Origin: an uncultured Eubacteriales bacterium
Lineage (GTDB): Bacteria; Bacillota; Clostridia; Christensenellales; CAG-138
Length of the DNA: 39,452 bases
Direction of reading: 5' to 3'
Assembly: GCA_900318745.1 (NCBI GenBank)
Contig: ONMC01000015.1
Span: 1-39,452 of the forward strand
This document shows positions 9,599 through 15,600 of this stretch, one piece after another. The notes under the pieces are model-generated. The model was not told where the DNA came from and did no database searches. It saw only the letters and a list, made by a program, of their open reading frames with translations. The position numbers and the translations under genes are program-made. Position 1 is the stretch's first letter. Each line of letters starts with the position of its first letter.

Positions 9599-10735
9599 TT
9601 ATTGCTTTTTGAACCGATACTTGCCTTTCCCTTGTCCAGAAACCGGAGCGATCGCACCGATGGAAAGCAGCTTTTTCAAAAGGACAGACGCTGCTGCAGG
9701 GGAAAGATGCGTGATTTCGCAGACATCTTTTCTGCCAAATACGCCTTGGAAGCCAAAGGCATCGAACAGTTCCCTTGTATGACGCAAGGCTGTTTCATTG
9801 TTATTTGCGGTTTTCAACAAATCGGCATAGGGAAAGAAGACTTCAATGTCTTGTTTTCTATCAGCAATGTCTTGTTTTCTGCTCTCAATGTCTTGATTTC
9901 TCCCGCTTTGATCCGGTTTGAACTGCCCGCTGATATGCAGATAGCGGTTTTTCAGCTCATTGCGTTCGCCGAGCAGCAGGTTGCGGAGGAACAGTTCGAG
10001 ATACTCCGTCGTTTCCCGAACGCCCTTTGTGAGATTCGTATAGTTGGCGCGAACCATGGCGTTGCGGAAATACCAGGCGTTTTCGGCAAAGGTGTCATTG
10101 GTCACATCGAAGCCGAGCGAGCGCAGATACTGAATGAAGAATACCGCCGTCGTGCGTGTGTTGCCCTCACCAAACACATGGATCTGCCAGAGGCGTGACA
10201 CGAACGCGGCGAGGTGACGGATCACTTCGTTCATGGAGAGCCCATGATAGCGGAACGCGCGTTCCGCGGCCAGATCGTACTCCAGAGTGGCTTTCAGCTC
10301 GCTTGCGCCGCCGTACAGAACGGTATCTCCGTCCAGGACCCACTCTTTTTTTGTAATATTGTAATCACGAATGGTTCCAGCATGCGAATAAATGCCTTCG
10401 AACAGCCGCTTGTGGATCGAAAGGTACTGCGTTGCAGAAAAGATAAACGCCTTTTCGGACAGGATTTGCGCAATACGGACAGAGACCTTGTCCGCCTCCT
10501 CCGTGCGAGGTTCGGCAGATTTCGGGCGCTGCTCATAATACCGATGGATCAGCTCGCTTGCCGTATCCAGCGTGATTTCTCCCTCGATGCTTTTTTTCGC
10601 CGTCTCGATCAGATACCGGGAAGGTTCAAGATCGTCCACCTTCTGTAAGCCCACGGCTGTCTGCCATGCGTAACCGAGCTGTTTGCGACCCGGTTCCTGC
10701 GCGCGGAGGTATTCTTCAAAGGGATCTTTGTACAT
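9599..10735 (-). CDS. Fic/DOC family protein with variant Fic motif and heptad repeats
   Basis: The 378-residue protein carries a Fic core with the variant motif HVFGEGNTRTT at residues 186-196. The catalytic His186, Asn192 and Arg194 are kept, but the usual Pro and second Gly (HPFxxGNGR) are replaced by Val and Thr. The N-terminal KSIEGEITLDTASELIHRYY stretch recalls VbhA-type antitoxin helices, but the strict inhibitory (S/T)xxxE(G/N) spacing is not met. Residues about 277-297 consist of three QDI-containing 7-residue units encoded by 21-base repeats. A winged-helix-like C-terminus follows. It has its own promoter (10765-10793). Nucleotide-transfer activity is plausible but the motif change leaves it uncertain. 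Confidence 0.88.
   Translation of the reverse strand: MYKDPFEEYLRAQEPGRKQLGYAWQTAVGLQKVDDLEPSRYLIETAKKSIEGEITLDTASELIHRYYEQRPKSAEPRTEEADKVSVRIAQILSEKAFIFSATQYLSIHKRLFEGIYSHAGTIRDYNITKKEWVLDGDTVLYGGASELKATLEYDLAAERAFRYHGLSMNEVIRHLAAFVSRLWQIHVFGEGNTRTTAVFFIQYLRSLGFDVTNDTFAENAWYFRNAMVRANYTNLTKGVRETTEYLELFLRNLLLGERNELKNRYLHISGQFKPDQSGRNQDIESRKQDIADRKQDIEVFFPYADLLKTANNNETALRHTRELFDAFGFQGVFGRKDVCEITHLSPAAASVLLKKLLSIGAIAPVSGQGKGKYRFKKQ
9844..9906 (-). repeat. Three in-frame 21-base tandem repeats in fic
   Basis: On the plus strand the units start CAATGTCTTGTTTTCT (9844), CAATGTCTTGTTTTCT (9865) and CAATGTCTTGATTTCT (9886), exactly 21 bases apart. They encode QDI(E/A)(S/D)RK heptads in a hinge between the Fic core and the C-terminal winged helix. 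Copy-number change would lengthen or shorten a helical spacer by seven residues without a frameshift. Confidence 0.9.
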
Positions 10736-10764
10736 GGCGACGTTCCTTTCAAATCATTCAAATT

Positions 10765-10793
10765 ATTATACCATTTTTTGTGCCAACCGACAA
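10765..10793 (-). promoter_or_regulatory. Promoter of the second fic gene
   Basis: On the minus strand TTGTCG (10788-10793), a 17-base spacer and a perfect TATAAT (10765-10770) lie about 30 bases upstream of the fic ATG. Confidence 0.65.
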
Positions 10794-10967
10794 GCATTTG
10801 AAAGCCCTTTTCTCTCGATTCAATGAATCCGATGCACCGGGCGCGAGATATGGGTCCGGTGAATGAAAACTTCTCGCTGTCCCATAAATGGCATTGTAAA
10901 AATACACAAATATAAGAATAGGATTCTAGATTAGGTCATACTATAGGGGCAAGTCATAAAATAATAG

Positions 10968-11004
10968 TTGACAACTCGCGCACAGAATGGTATCATATGA
11001 TACC
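10968..11004 (+). promoter_or_regulatory. Promoter and palindromic operator of the toxin-antitoxin-chaperone operon
   Basis: The -35 TTGACA (10968-10973), 17-base spacer and -10 TATCAT (10991-10996) precede the toxin gene. A perfect 16-base palindrome, GGTATCATATGATACC (10989-11004), covers the -10 box and is the obvious binding site for the HTH antitoxin, giving autorepression. An in-frame ATG at 10987 lies inside this promoter and cannot be the toxin start. The rest of 10794-10967 shows nothing else I can name. Confidence 0.75.
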
Positions 11005-11034
11005 AACATACGCGAGGGAGGAGGCTTTGTATGC

Positions 11035-11415
11035 ATGCGATTATCCGAAGAAAAAAAGGAACGGTTAAGAACATTATTCAAAAATGTTCGCGATGCCATT
11101 GATACTCTTCCTCAAGATGCGAATAAAATTATAGTGTGGGAAAGAGAAGAGTTCATGCAAACAATGTCTTTTTTCGGTTGGAAAAAGGATGATGTTTTCG
11201 ATATTCTTTACGATTTACAAATCAATGATTATTATCGAGGACCATCTCCAAATCGAAACGTACCGTCTTTTCCTGAAGTGTGGGAGTTTAATTATCACTA
11301 TCAAGGAAGAGATATTTACATTAAACTGTCCTATGGAGATCACAATACGGGATATGACACGTTGCTGATCATGAGCTTCCACATTGACCGCATAGACTTG
11401 TCACGAATGAAATAG
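11035..11415 (+). CDS. MqsR-like toxin of a toxin-antitoxin-chaperone operon
   Basis: A 126-residue basic protein. The C-terminal two-thirds follow the order of MqsR/GinB-type ribonucleases: a helix with FFGWKKDDVFDILYDLQINDYYRG (aligned with the GLDFDGMCNVIIGLSESDFYKS region of E. coli MqsR), then strands ending DIYIKLSY and TLLIMSFH (aligned with QVYLKITV and VLIVSF). MqsR cleaves mRNA at GCU. This assignment rests on remembered similarity plus the MqsA-like partner. The start is ATG 11035 downstream of GGGAGGAGG (11016-11024). A RelE/HigB-like RNase of the same fold class is the main alternative. Confidence 0.75.
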   Translation: MRLSEEKKERLRTLFKNVRDAIDTLPQDANKIIVWEREEFMQTMSFFGWKKDDVFDILYDLQINDYYRGPSPNRNVPSFPEVWEFNYHYQGRDIYIKLSYGDHNTGYDTLLIMSFHIDRIDLSRMK

Positions 11416-11428
11416 GAGGATCTTTCAG

Positions 11429-11998
11429 ATGAAATCATTCTGTTCAAATTGCTTATCTCTTGTAGATTGTGATATGCAGTTTTTCAAGGAAACATACCCC
11501 GTTAAGGGAGAAGATGTGACCATTGATGCTCGCATATGCACGTGTTCAGTTTGCGGCAAAAGATTATGGAACGCGAAATTAGATGAAGAAAACGTAGAAA
11601 AGGCATATCGCGCGTACCAACATAAACATAAGCTTTTGTTGCCTGCTCAAATTAAGCAAATCAGAGAAAAGTATCAATTATCGCAATCGGCGTTTGCAAA
11701 ACTGTTAGGCTTTGGAGAAAAGACTATCTCCAGATATGAGAACGGTTATATTCAAGACGAAGTTCCAAATAACCTGATTTATTTGGTCAATGATACTAAT
11801 GCATTTATGCTGTTGTATAACAAAAACAAAGACAAATTGACGGAAGCGGAGAGACAAAGAATTGATCGCGTGTTAAGACAGTTTTACGGTTGTTCCACTA
11901 CATATTATAGTGGAGAAATGTATTCTTTTAATAGTATGCGTTGCAATACCAATATAGTAAAATTCACAGTTATGAATACGGAGGATAACGCTTCATGA
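11429..11998 (+). CDS. MqsA-like zinc-finger/HTH antitoxin with C-terminal extension
   Basis: This antitoxin both neutralises the upstream toxin and represses the operon. The N-terminal zinc finger has Cys5-x2-Cys8 and Cys39-x2-Cys42. An XRE-type HTH follows at about residues 71-112 (LSQSAFAKLLGFGEKTISRYENG). After the helical HTH domain is an unusual tail of about 40 residues rich in Tyr, Ser and Asn (residues ~149-189). In chaperone-dependent antitoxins such a tail is the chaperone-addiction segment; that role is inferred here from the SecB-like gene next door. An AGGAGG site precedes ATG 11429, and the stop overlaps the next ATG by 4 bases. Confidence 0.88.
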   Translation: MKSFCSNCLSLVDCDMQFFKETYPVKGEDVTIDARICTCSVCGKRLWNAKLDEENVEKAYRAYQHKHKLLLPAQIKQIREKYQLSQSAFAKLLGFGEKTISRYENGYIQDEVPNNLIYLVNDTNAFMLLYNKNKDKLTEAERQRIDRVLRQFYGCSTTYYSGEMYSFNSMRCNTNIVKFTVMNTEDNAS

Positions 11999-12438
11999 AA
12001 CCGGTAAAAAGTATATTACAGTTTAAAGGGTATTCTGTTCTTGAAGCTCAATTTATCTCGAGATTACAAGATACTGGAAAGAATAAATTTGAATTGAATC
12101 CTTCTTTTTCTCAAGAGATTCATAAAGTAGGAGAGCACACTTATTCTTTGATACTGGGTATCGTAATAGGAAACAATGAAGAAGATGCTATAGATGAAGG
12201 AGACATTCCTTTCTATGTATCTGTTCGTTTGCAAGGATTCTTTGAATTGGACAATGAAGAACAGGCACAACCATTGATGCAAATGAATGCAACATCGATA
12301 CTATATCCCTATCTTAGATCCACGGTAACGATACTCACGTCGCTATCCAACATCAATCCCGTGATTCTACCTACGATCAATTTGGCTCAGATGTTTCAAA
12401 ACAGTCGAGAAAAGGAAGAACTTCCGGATCACGACTAA
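11995..12438 (+). CDS. SecB-like chaperone of a toxin-antitoxin-chaperone system
   Basis: The 147-residue protein matches SecB in overall plan. It starts with an F-x-V-x-E-type strand region (FELNPSFSQEIHKVGEHTYSL), continues with PFYVSVRLQGFFEL, and has the diagnostic C-terminal signature ATSILYPYLRSTVTILTS...PVILPTINLAQMF, aligned with NILFPYARECITSM...LAPVNFDALF of E. coli SecB. Canonical SecB serves protein export in Proteobacteria and is absent from typical Gram-positive genomes. SecB-like proteins in TAC operons (for example Mycobacterium Rv1957) instead hold the antitoxin folded. The ATGA overlap with the antitoxin gene supports that role. A terminator follows. Confidence 0.8.
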   Translation: MKPVKSILQFKGYSVLEAQFISRLQDTGKNKFELNPSFSQEIHKVGEHTYSLILGIVIGNNEEDAIDEGDIPFYVSVRLQGFFELDNEEQAQPLMQMNATSILYPYLRSTVTILTSLSNINPVILPTINLAQMFQNSREKEELPDHD

Positions 12439-12467
12439 TCTCATAGAGTCATTAAAACGACATGTAA

Positions 12468-12510
12468 ACAAGGCGCAGCATGGACCTCCAGGGCTGCGCT
12501 TGTTTTTTTC
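12468..12510 (+). terminator. Rho-independent terminator after the SecB-like gene
   Basis: Stem GCGCAGC (12473-12479) and GCTGCGC (12493-12499), extended by ACAA/TTGT, followed by a run of seven T. It closes the three-gene operon. Confidence 0.8.
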
Positions 12511-12616
12511 GTATAAGTGGTGTAATCATGATGAAAAGCCCAAGGCGCTTCAGAACTTCGAGCTTTGTTTCTATCTTTTTGTAATCACACTATATGTAAA
12601 TATTTCATATATTAAC

Positions 12617-12655
12617 GTAAAGAAACTTTACATCATAATAATATGGTAGTACAAT
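12617..12655 (+). promoter_or_regulatory. Promoter and inverted-repeat operator of the HTH-membrane gene
   Basis: The -35 TTTACA (12627-12632), 17-base spacer and -10 TACAAT (12650-12655) lie upstream of ATG 12678. The inverted repeat GTAAAG-AAA-CTTTAC (12617-12631) overlaps the -35 box, which suggests autorepression by the HTH protein it drives. Confidence 0.6.
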
Positions 12656-12677
12656 ATTACACAAGAGGTGAATCATT

Positions 12678-13163
12678 ATGACGAACGAAGAAAGAATGCA
12701 ACAGTATTTGCCACTTTTGAGGACGTGTGCTGGTTGGACGGCAAAAGACCTAGCCGATCAACTTGAAGTATCGAGGCAATCGATCAGCGCTTGGGAGAAC
12801 TACGATTTAAAGAACAAGAAGGGAGTGAAGTTATCAAAAATCCAGTATCTTGCAATCAAGAAGCTGCTTGAAGATGAGATCGATAAAGATACTACAGACG
12901 AGAATTCTGAAAAGAGGCATATTCTCGGGACGTTGCTCGAAGTCTTGATTGATCATCCTGACGATTACACAACGGATGATAGAAAGGCGGTTCTTGAAAA
13001 GGCAAAACTGCTTGCGCCAGCGATAATGAAAAAACCAGAGCAACGCAAATCAATTTCCGGTGTTTGGCCTATGCTGTTGGTTGGTTGCGGAGTGGTATTA
13101 AGCGCTGCTATTTTAGCTATTATCGGGCTAAATAACAAAGAAGGAGAAGTTAAGAATGTTTGA
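12678..13163 (+). CDS. XRE-type HTH protein with C-terminal membrane anchor
   Basis: A 161-residue protein with a DNA-binding HTH of the XRE/Cro type (about residues 15-62, TAKDLADQLEVSRQSISAWEN), a helical linker with an acidic patch, and a single hydrophobic helix at about 130-151 followed by a short charged tail. The layout is a membrane-tethered transcription factor. AAGAGGTG precedes the ATG. Its 3' end overlaps the next gene by 8 bases, so it leads a small operon of membrane and zinc-ribbon proteins. Its target may be its own promoter, where an inverted repeat is present. The signal sensed is unknown. Confidence 0.82.
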   Translation: MTNEERMQQYLPLLRTCAGWTAKDLADQLEVSRQSISAWENYDLKNKKGVKLSKIQYLAIKKLLEDEIDKDTTDENSEKRHILGTLLEVLIDHPDDYTTDDRKAVLEKAKLLAPAIMKKPEQRKSISGVWPMLLVGCGVVLSAAILAIIGLNNKEGEVKNV

Positions 13164-13581
13164 AAGATTGAAGAAGTGGTTGAAGAAGAACAAAAAAGTG
13201 GTGGCCGCTACAGCTGTTATTTTAGCAGTTACCGGCACGGTTGTAACGATTGTTGTCAGCGGGAAGAAAGTCAATATACCGATAAATGAATTAGGGAAAA
13301 GAATTATTCCTGAGAAAAAGAATATCCCTATGAATACTGCAATTTCCGGCACAGCACAAGAAGTGGTAAATCAACAGCTTCAAGATGAGATGGTTTCCAT
13401 AGAAGTTGAAGGTATTACAAAGGTTTTTCCCCGTTCAGAGTTTATTAGGCAATTACATGAAGGGTGGAATGCTTCAGAGAAAAAGCTCTTGGAAGCGGCA
13501 GAGAGAGGTATTACGCTACAACCGGGAGAAACAATAGTTAACCCGTGCATGGTTACAATGAAAACAAATGGGATTGTATGA
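13156..13581 (+). CDS. Unknown single-pass membrane protein
   Basis: A 141-residue protein with a very basic N-terminus (KKWLKKNKK), one transmembrane helix at about residues 15-35 and a soluble domain of about 105 residues; by the positive-inside rule the domain faces outwards. I do not recognise the domain. A GAAGGAGAAG ribosome site lies inside the upstream HTH gene, which it overlaps by 8 bases. The pairing of a membrane-tethered HTH protein and a membrane protein with an outer domain resembles sigma/anti-sigma-like sensing pairs only in layout. Confidence 0.75.
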   Translation: MFERLKKWLKKNKKVVAATAVILAVTGTVVTIVVSGKKVNIPINELGKRIIPEKKNIPMNTAISGTAQEVVNQQLQDEMVSIEVEGITKVFPRSEFIRQLHEGWNASEKKLLEAAERGITLQPGETIVNPCMVTMKTNGIV

Positions 13582-13594
13582 CTGGAGGAAGAAA

Positions 13595-13846
13595 ATGAGA
13601 AAGAATTTTATATGTAATGATTGTGGGCATAGATGGTCCATGAGACCGGATAAGGATGGCCTTTTTGATGGATATGGTAATCCCCCATGCCCTATTTGCG
13701 GTGAACCGGGGGCATCTCCTGATGATTATGGCGATTTTGAGTGTGTAGATTGCGGATATAGATTCCGTCGCTACGGAAATGGCGGATTGATTTTTGGTTG
13801 TATTCCAAGATGTCCAAAGTGCGGTGGCTCAACTAATGAAGTATAA
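13595..13846 (+). CDS. Small protein with paired zinc ribbons
   Basis: An 83-residue protein with four CxxC knuckles: CNDCGH, CPICGE, CVDCGY and CPKCGG. They make two zinc ribbons, each followed by an aromatic/basic stretch. Such ribbons bind nucleic acid or protein; no catalytic part is present. I chose ATG 13595, which has GGAGG 6 bases upstream (13584-13588). An ATG at 13568 in the same frame lacks such a site and overlaps the previous gene. It is the third gene of the HTH-membrane operon. Confidence 0.7.
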   Translation: MRKNFICNDCGHRWSMRPDKDGLFDGYGNPPCPICGEPGASPDDYGDFECVDCGYRFRRYGNGGLIFGCIPRCPKCGGSTNEV

Positions 13847-13914
13847 TAGAAGGGTATTCAGGTCCTTATTTATGCTATTGGAATTGATATATGATTGATT
13901 TAGGGGTGTAAAGC

Positions 13915-14322
13915 ATGTCTTACGTTTTTGGGTTTTTAAGAAGAACCGCTTTATGGGCGATGTTACTTACTGTTCTTGGATCAATATCAATGAAAGATTC
14001 AAAGATGCTGTATATGTTGGCTATATTTGGAGCGGTTTATCTGTTTTTTGTTTTGATATACTTGTTCAAATGCAAAAAAGAAAATATCTACAGTTCGTCA
14101 GGTGAGGCATATTTATCAGTGTTGGGACACGATTTGGCAGCCCCTTTTTCCAAAATTGGAACGTTTGTTGCGGTCATTACAAAAAAATGGACTATTCAAG
14201 ATGATTCAAAACTTCATAATTTTGTCGATGGTCTTCAAGTTGTTACCGGTGGCATCTGGGCTATTGTCATCTTGGGAATAGCAGTATTTTTCATTGTGAA
14301 CTTCATAGTAAACATTGTTTAG
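13915..14322 (+). CDS. Unknown multi-pass membrane protein
   Basis: A 135-residue protein with three hydrophobic segments (about residues 9-25, 31-52 and 110-134) and a short polar loop between the second and third. No family is recognised. An AGGGGTG ribosome-site-like stretch precedes ATG 13915. A 68-base gap separates it from the zinc-ribbon gene, with no terminator between, so it may be co-transcribed with the HTH-led group. Confidence 0.65.
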   Translation: MSYVFGFLRRTALWAMLLTVLGSISMKDSKMLYMLAIFGAVYLFFVLIYLFKCKKENIYSSSGEAYLSVLGHDLAAPFSKIGTFVAVITKKWTIQDDSKLHNFVDGLQVVTGGIWAIVILGIAVFFIVNFIVNIV

Positions 14323-14426
14323 ATAGTAATATAAAGGAACTCAGTTTCCAGACGCTTGAATAGAACTTCCTAATAGTAAAGCAAAGAGATGTTACCGGAT
14401 TTTAGCGATAGAAAGGAGAGCAAAAA

Positions 14427-14564
14427 ATGACCAGAGATGAATTAAAGGCTCAAATTGATGAATTGATGAGACAATATGCCGATGAGGAGATTGATGGCGA
14501 GACCTATTTTCGGAAGATGATGGAACTAACTGCCACAGCTAAAAATGAAAACAAAGAAGAATAA
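14427..14564 (+). CDS. Small acidic helical protein (45 residues)
   Basis: ATG 14427 is preceded by AAAGGAGAG at 14413-14421 and opens a 45-codon frame ending TAA at 14562-14564. The product is acidic and mostly helical (TRDELKAQIDELMRQYADEE...), with no hydrophobic segment. A strong terminator begins 9 bases after the stop, which supports a real, transcribed gene. The function is unknown. Confidence 0.6.
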   Translation: MTRDELKAQIDELMRQYADEEIDGETYFRKMMELTATAKNENKEE

Positions 14565-14572
14565 AATATGTA

Positions 14573-14616
14573 GATCAAAGCCCGAAGCGTTTGTGCGCTT
14601 CGGGCTTTGATCTTTC
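14573..14616 (+). terminator. Strong terminator hairpin, CAAAGCCCGAAGCG family
   Basis: A perfect 17-base-pair stem (14573-14589 with 14596-14612) and a TTTGTG loop. The stem core CAAAGCCCGAAGCG recurs at three further places in the window (14857, 17707, 22411). Confidence 0.85.
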
Positions 14617-14625
14617 ACGGTATAG

Positions 14626-14709
14626 CTATTCCCCGTAGACCACTTCCCGGATTACTATCTCCTCTGCGCGAGCGCGGATGGTGTTCATGCGGCGGAGCCA
14701 TTCCATCTA
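14626..14709 (-). pseudogene. 3' remnant of a tnpV gene
   Basis: On the minus strand this stretch reads MEWLRRMNTIRARAEE followed by IVIREVVYGE and a stop. It is nearly identical to the C-terminus of the intact tnpV at 19471-19824 (KWLRRMNSIRARAEE, then IVIREVVNGE). A TAG replaces the codon before MEW, and no homology continues upstream. It is a decayed copy carrying only the last ~27 codons. Confidence 0.85.
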
Positions 14710-14960
14710 AATGGGGATGTTTATTTGAGCTGTTCCTCGTCCAGAAAAAACGAAAAATATAAAACAAAAGTGCAGAAAAAACTAAAATAAAAGTCGCGAA
14801 ATAATAAGGATATAATACATATGAACATAAGGGATATCCTGACAATAGAAATACGACAAAGCCCGAAGCGCCCATTCGCTTTTGGCCTTGATGTGTCGAT
14901 GTCTTGTTTTCTCTCAAGACGCATTCATTTTCGCTCTGTTGTCTTGTTTAATAAAGAAAT
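14710..14960. other. Intergenic stretch with degraded repeat, no convincing gene
   Basis: AT-rich sequence between the tnpV remnant and the hip operators. It holds a degenerate copy of the CAAAGCCCGAAGCG hairpin (14857-14890) and an ATGTCTTGTTTTCT stretch (14899-14912) identical to the fic repeat unit. A minus-strand frame of about 100 codons runs through it and the tnpV remnant. Part of it is formed from the repeat and it has no clear start site, so I do not call a gene. Confidence 0.5.
14857..14890. repeat. Degenerate copy of the terminator-type hairpin
   Basis: The left arm CAAAGCCCGAAGCG (14857-14870) is intact, whereas the right arm CGCTTTTGGCCTTG has drifted from CGCTTCGGGCTTTG. No T-run follows, so it is probably not an active terminator. 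Confidence 0.6.
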
Positions 14961-15064
14961 TATACCTTAACGGGTATAATTATATAGATATACTATTATA
15001 ATATACCCGATGTGGTATAAAACTGAAGAAAAGAGTTGACAATATACCCGATAAGGTATAAAAT
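14961..15064 (+). promoter_or_regulatory. hip operon promoter with three phased operators
   Basis: The inverted repeat TATACC-N6-GGTATA occurs at 14961-14978, 15002-15019 and 15043-15060, each exactly 41 bases from the next. The third overlaps the promoter formed by TTGACA (15036-15041), 17 bases and TAAAAT (15059-15064). E. coli HipB binds TATCC-N8-GGATA, so these are the expected HipB-type operators. The even spacing of about four helical turns would place three HipB dimers on one DNA face. Confidence 0.85.
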
Positions 15065-15070
15065 TGACGC

Positions 15071-15274
15071 ATGAAAAACATCGGAGCATTTATCAAAGAA
15101 AACAGAAAAGCTGCGGGACTTACGCAGGAGGAATTTGCCGTGCGCGCAGGGCTCGGGCTGCGCTTTGTCCGAGATCTGGAGCAGGGCAAGGAAACGGTGC
15201 GGATGGACAAGGTCAATCAGGCGCTTGCCATGTTCGGCATGAAAGCGGTGCCGGGAAAGGCGGATGACGAATGA
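15071..15274 (+). CDS. hipB: HipB-like HTH antitoxin/repressor
   Basis: A 67-residue XRE-family protein (GAFIKENRKAAGLTQEEFAV...LGLRFVRDLEQG) typical of HipB. It would repress the operon at the TATACC-N6-GGTATA sites and take part in toxin control. ATG 15071 lies 6 bases after the -10 box, so the message is nearly leaderless. The stop overlaps the next ATG by 4 bases. Confidence 0.88.
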   Translation: MKNIGAFIKENRKAAGLTQEEFAVRAGLGLRFVRDLEQGKETVRMDKVNQALAMFGMKAVPGKADDE

Positions 15275-15600
15275 GCGCGTATCGAAAGGCATCTGTCTAT
15301 GTGCGAGACCGTTTTGCCGGGTTCCTTTCGGAAACAGACAGCGGGTATCGGTTCGCGTATGACGCAGACTATCTGACCCTGCCCGACGCTCAAGCAATTT
15401 CTCTGACCCTTCCGCTTCGGGAAGCGCCGTATGAATCGAACGTTCTGTTCCCATTCTTCGACGGGCTGATTCCGGAGGGGTGGCTTTTGCATATCGTAAG
15501 CAAAAACTGGAAGCTGGATCAGAACGACCGCTTCGGACTGCTATTGGTTGCCTGCAAGGATTGTATCGGCGCGGTGCGGATCGAGGAGGCGGAACAATGA
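15271..15600 (+). CDS. HipS-like protein (HipA N-terminal subdomain as a separate gene)
   Basis: The 109 residues correspond to the N-terminal subdomain 1 of HipA kinases (LTLPLREAPYESNVLFPFFDGLIPEGWLL, then NDRFGLLLVACKDCIGAVRI). It is encoded apart from the kinase, as in HipBST systems, where the small HipS protein acts as the antitoxin. It lies between hipB and the kinase gene with ATGA overlaps on both sides. In the HipBST family HipS contacts the kinase directly. Here the kinase is damaged, so HipS may have no functional partner. Confidence 0.85.
   Translation: MSAYRKASVYVRDRFAGFLSETDSGYRFAYDADYLTLPDAQAISLTLPLREAPYESNVLFPFFDGLIPEGWLLHIVSKNWKLDQNDRFGLLLVACKDCIGAVRIEEAEQ

Noticed and set aside
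10818..10860. Sequence AATGAATCCGATG shared with the region upstream of tnpV (19841)
   Set aside because: The match is only about 13 bases with patchy similarity after it, too short to call a repeat or element end.
14899..14912. ATGTCTTGTTTTCT as a fragment of the second fic gene
   Set aside because: The 14 bases match the fic repeat unit but no flanking similarity was found. A simple T-rich motif could recur by chance.
14615..14917. Minus-strand frame of about 100 codons with a hydrophobic segment
   Set aside because: It runs through the tnpV remnant in another frame and through a degraded hairpin, and no ribosome site is convincing.
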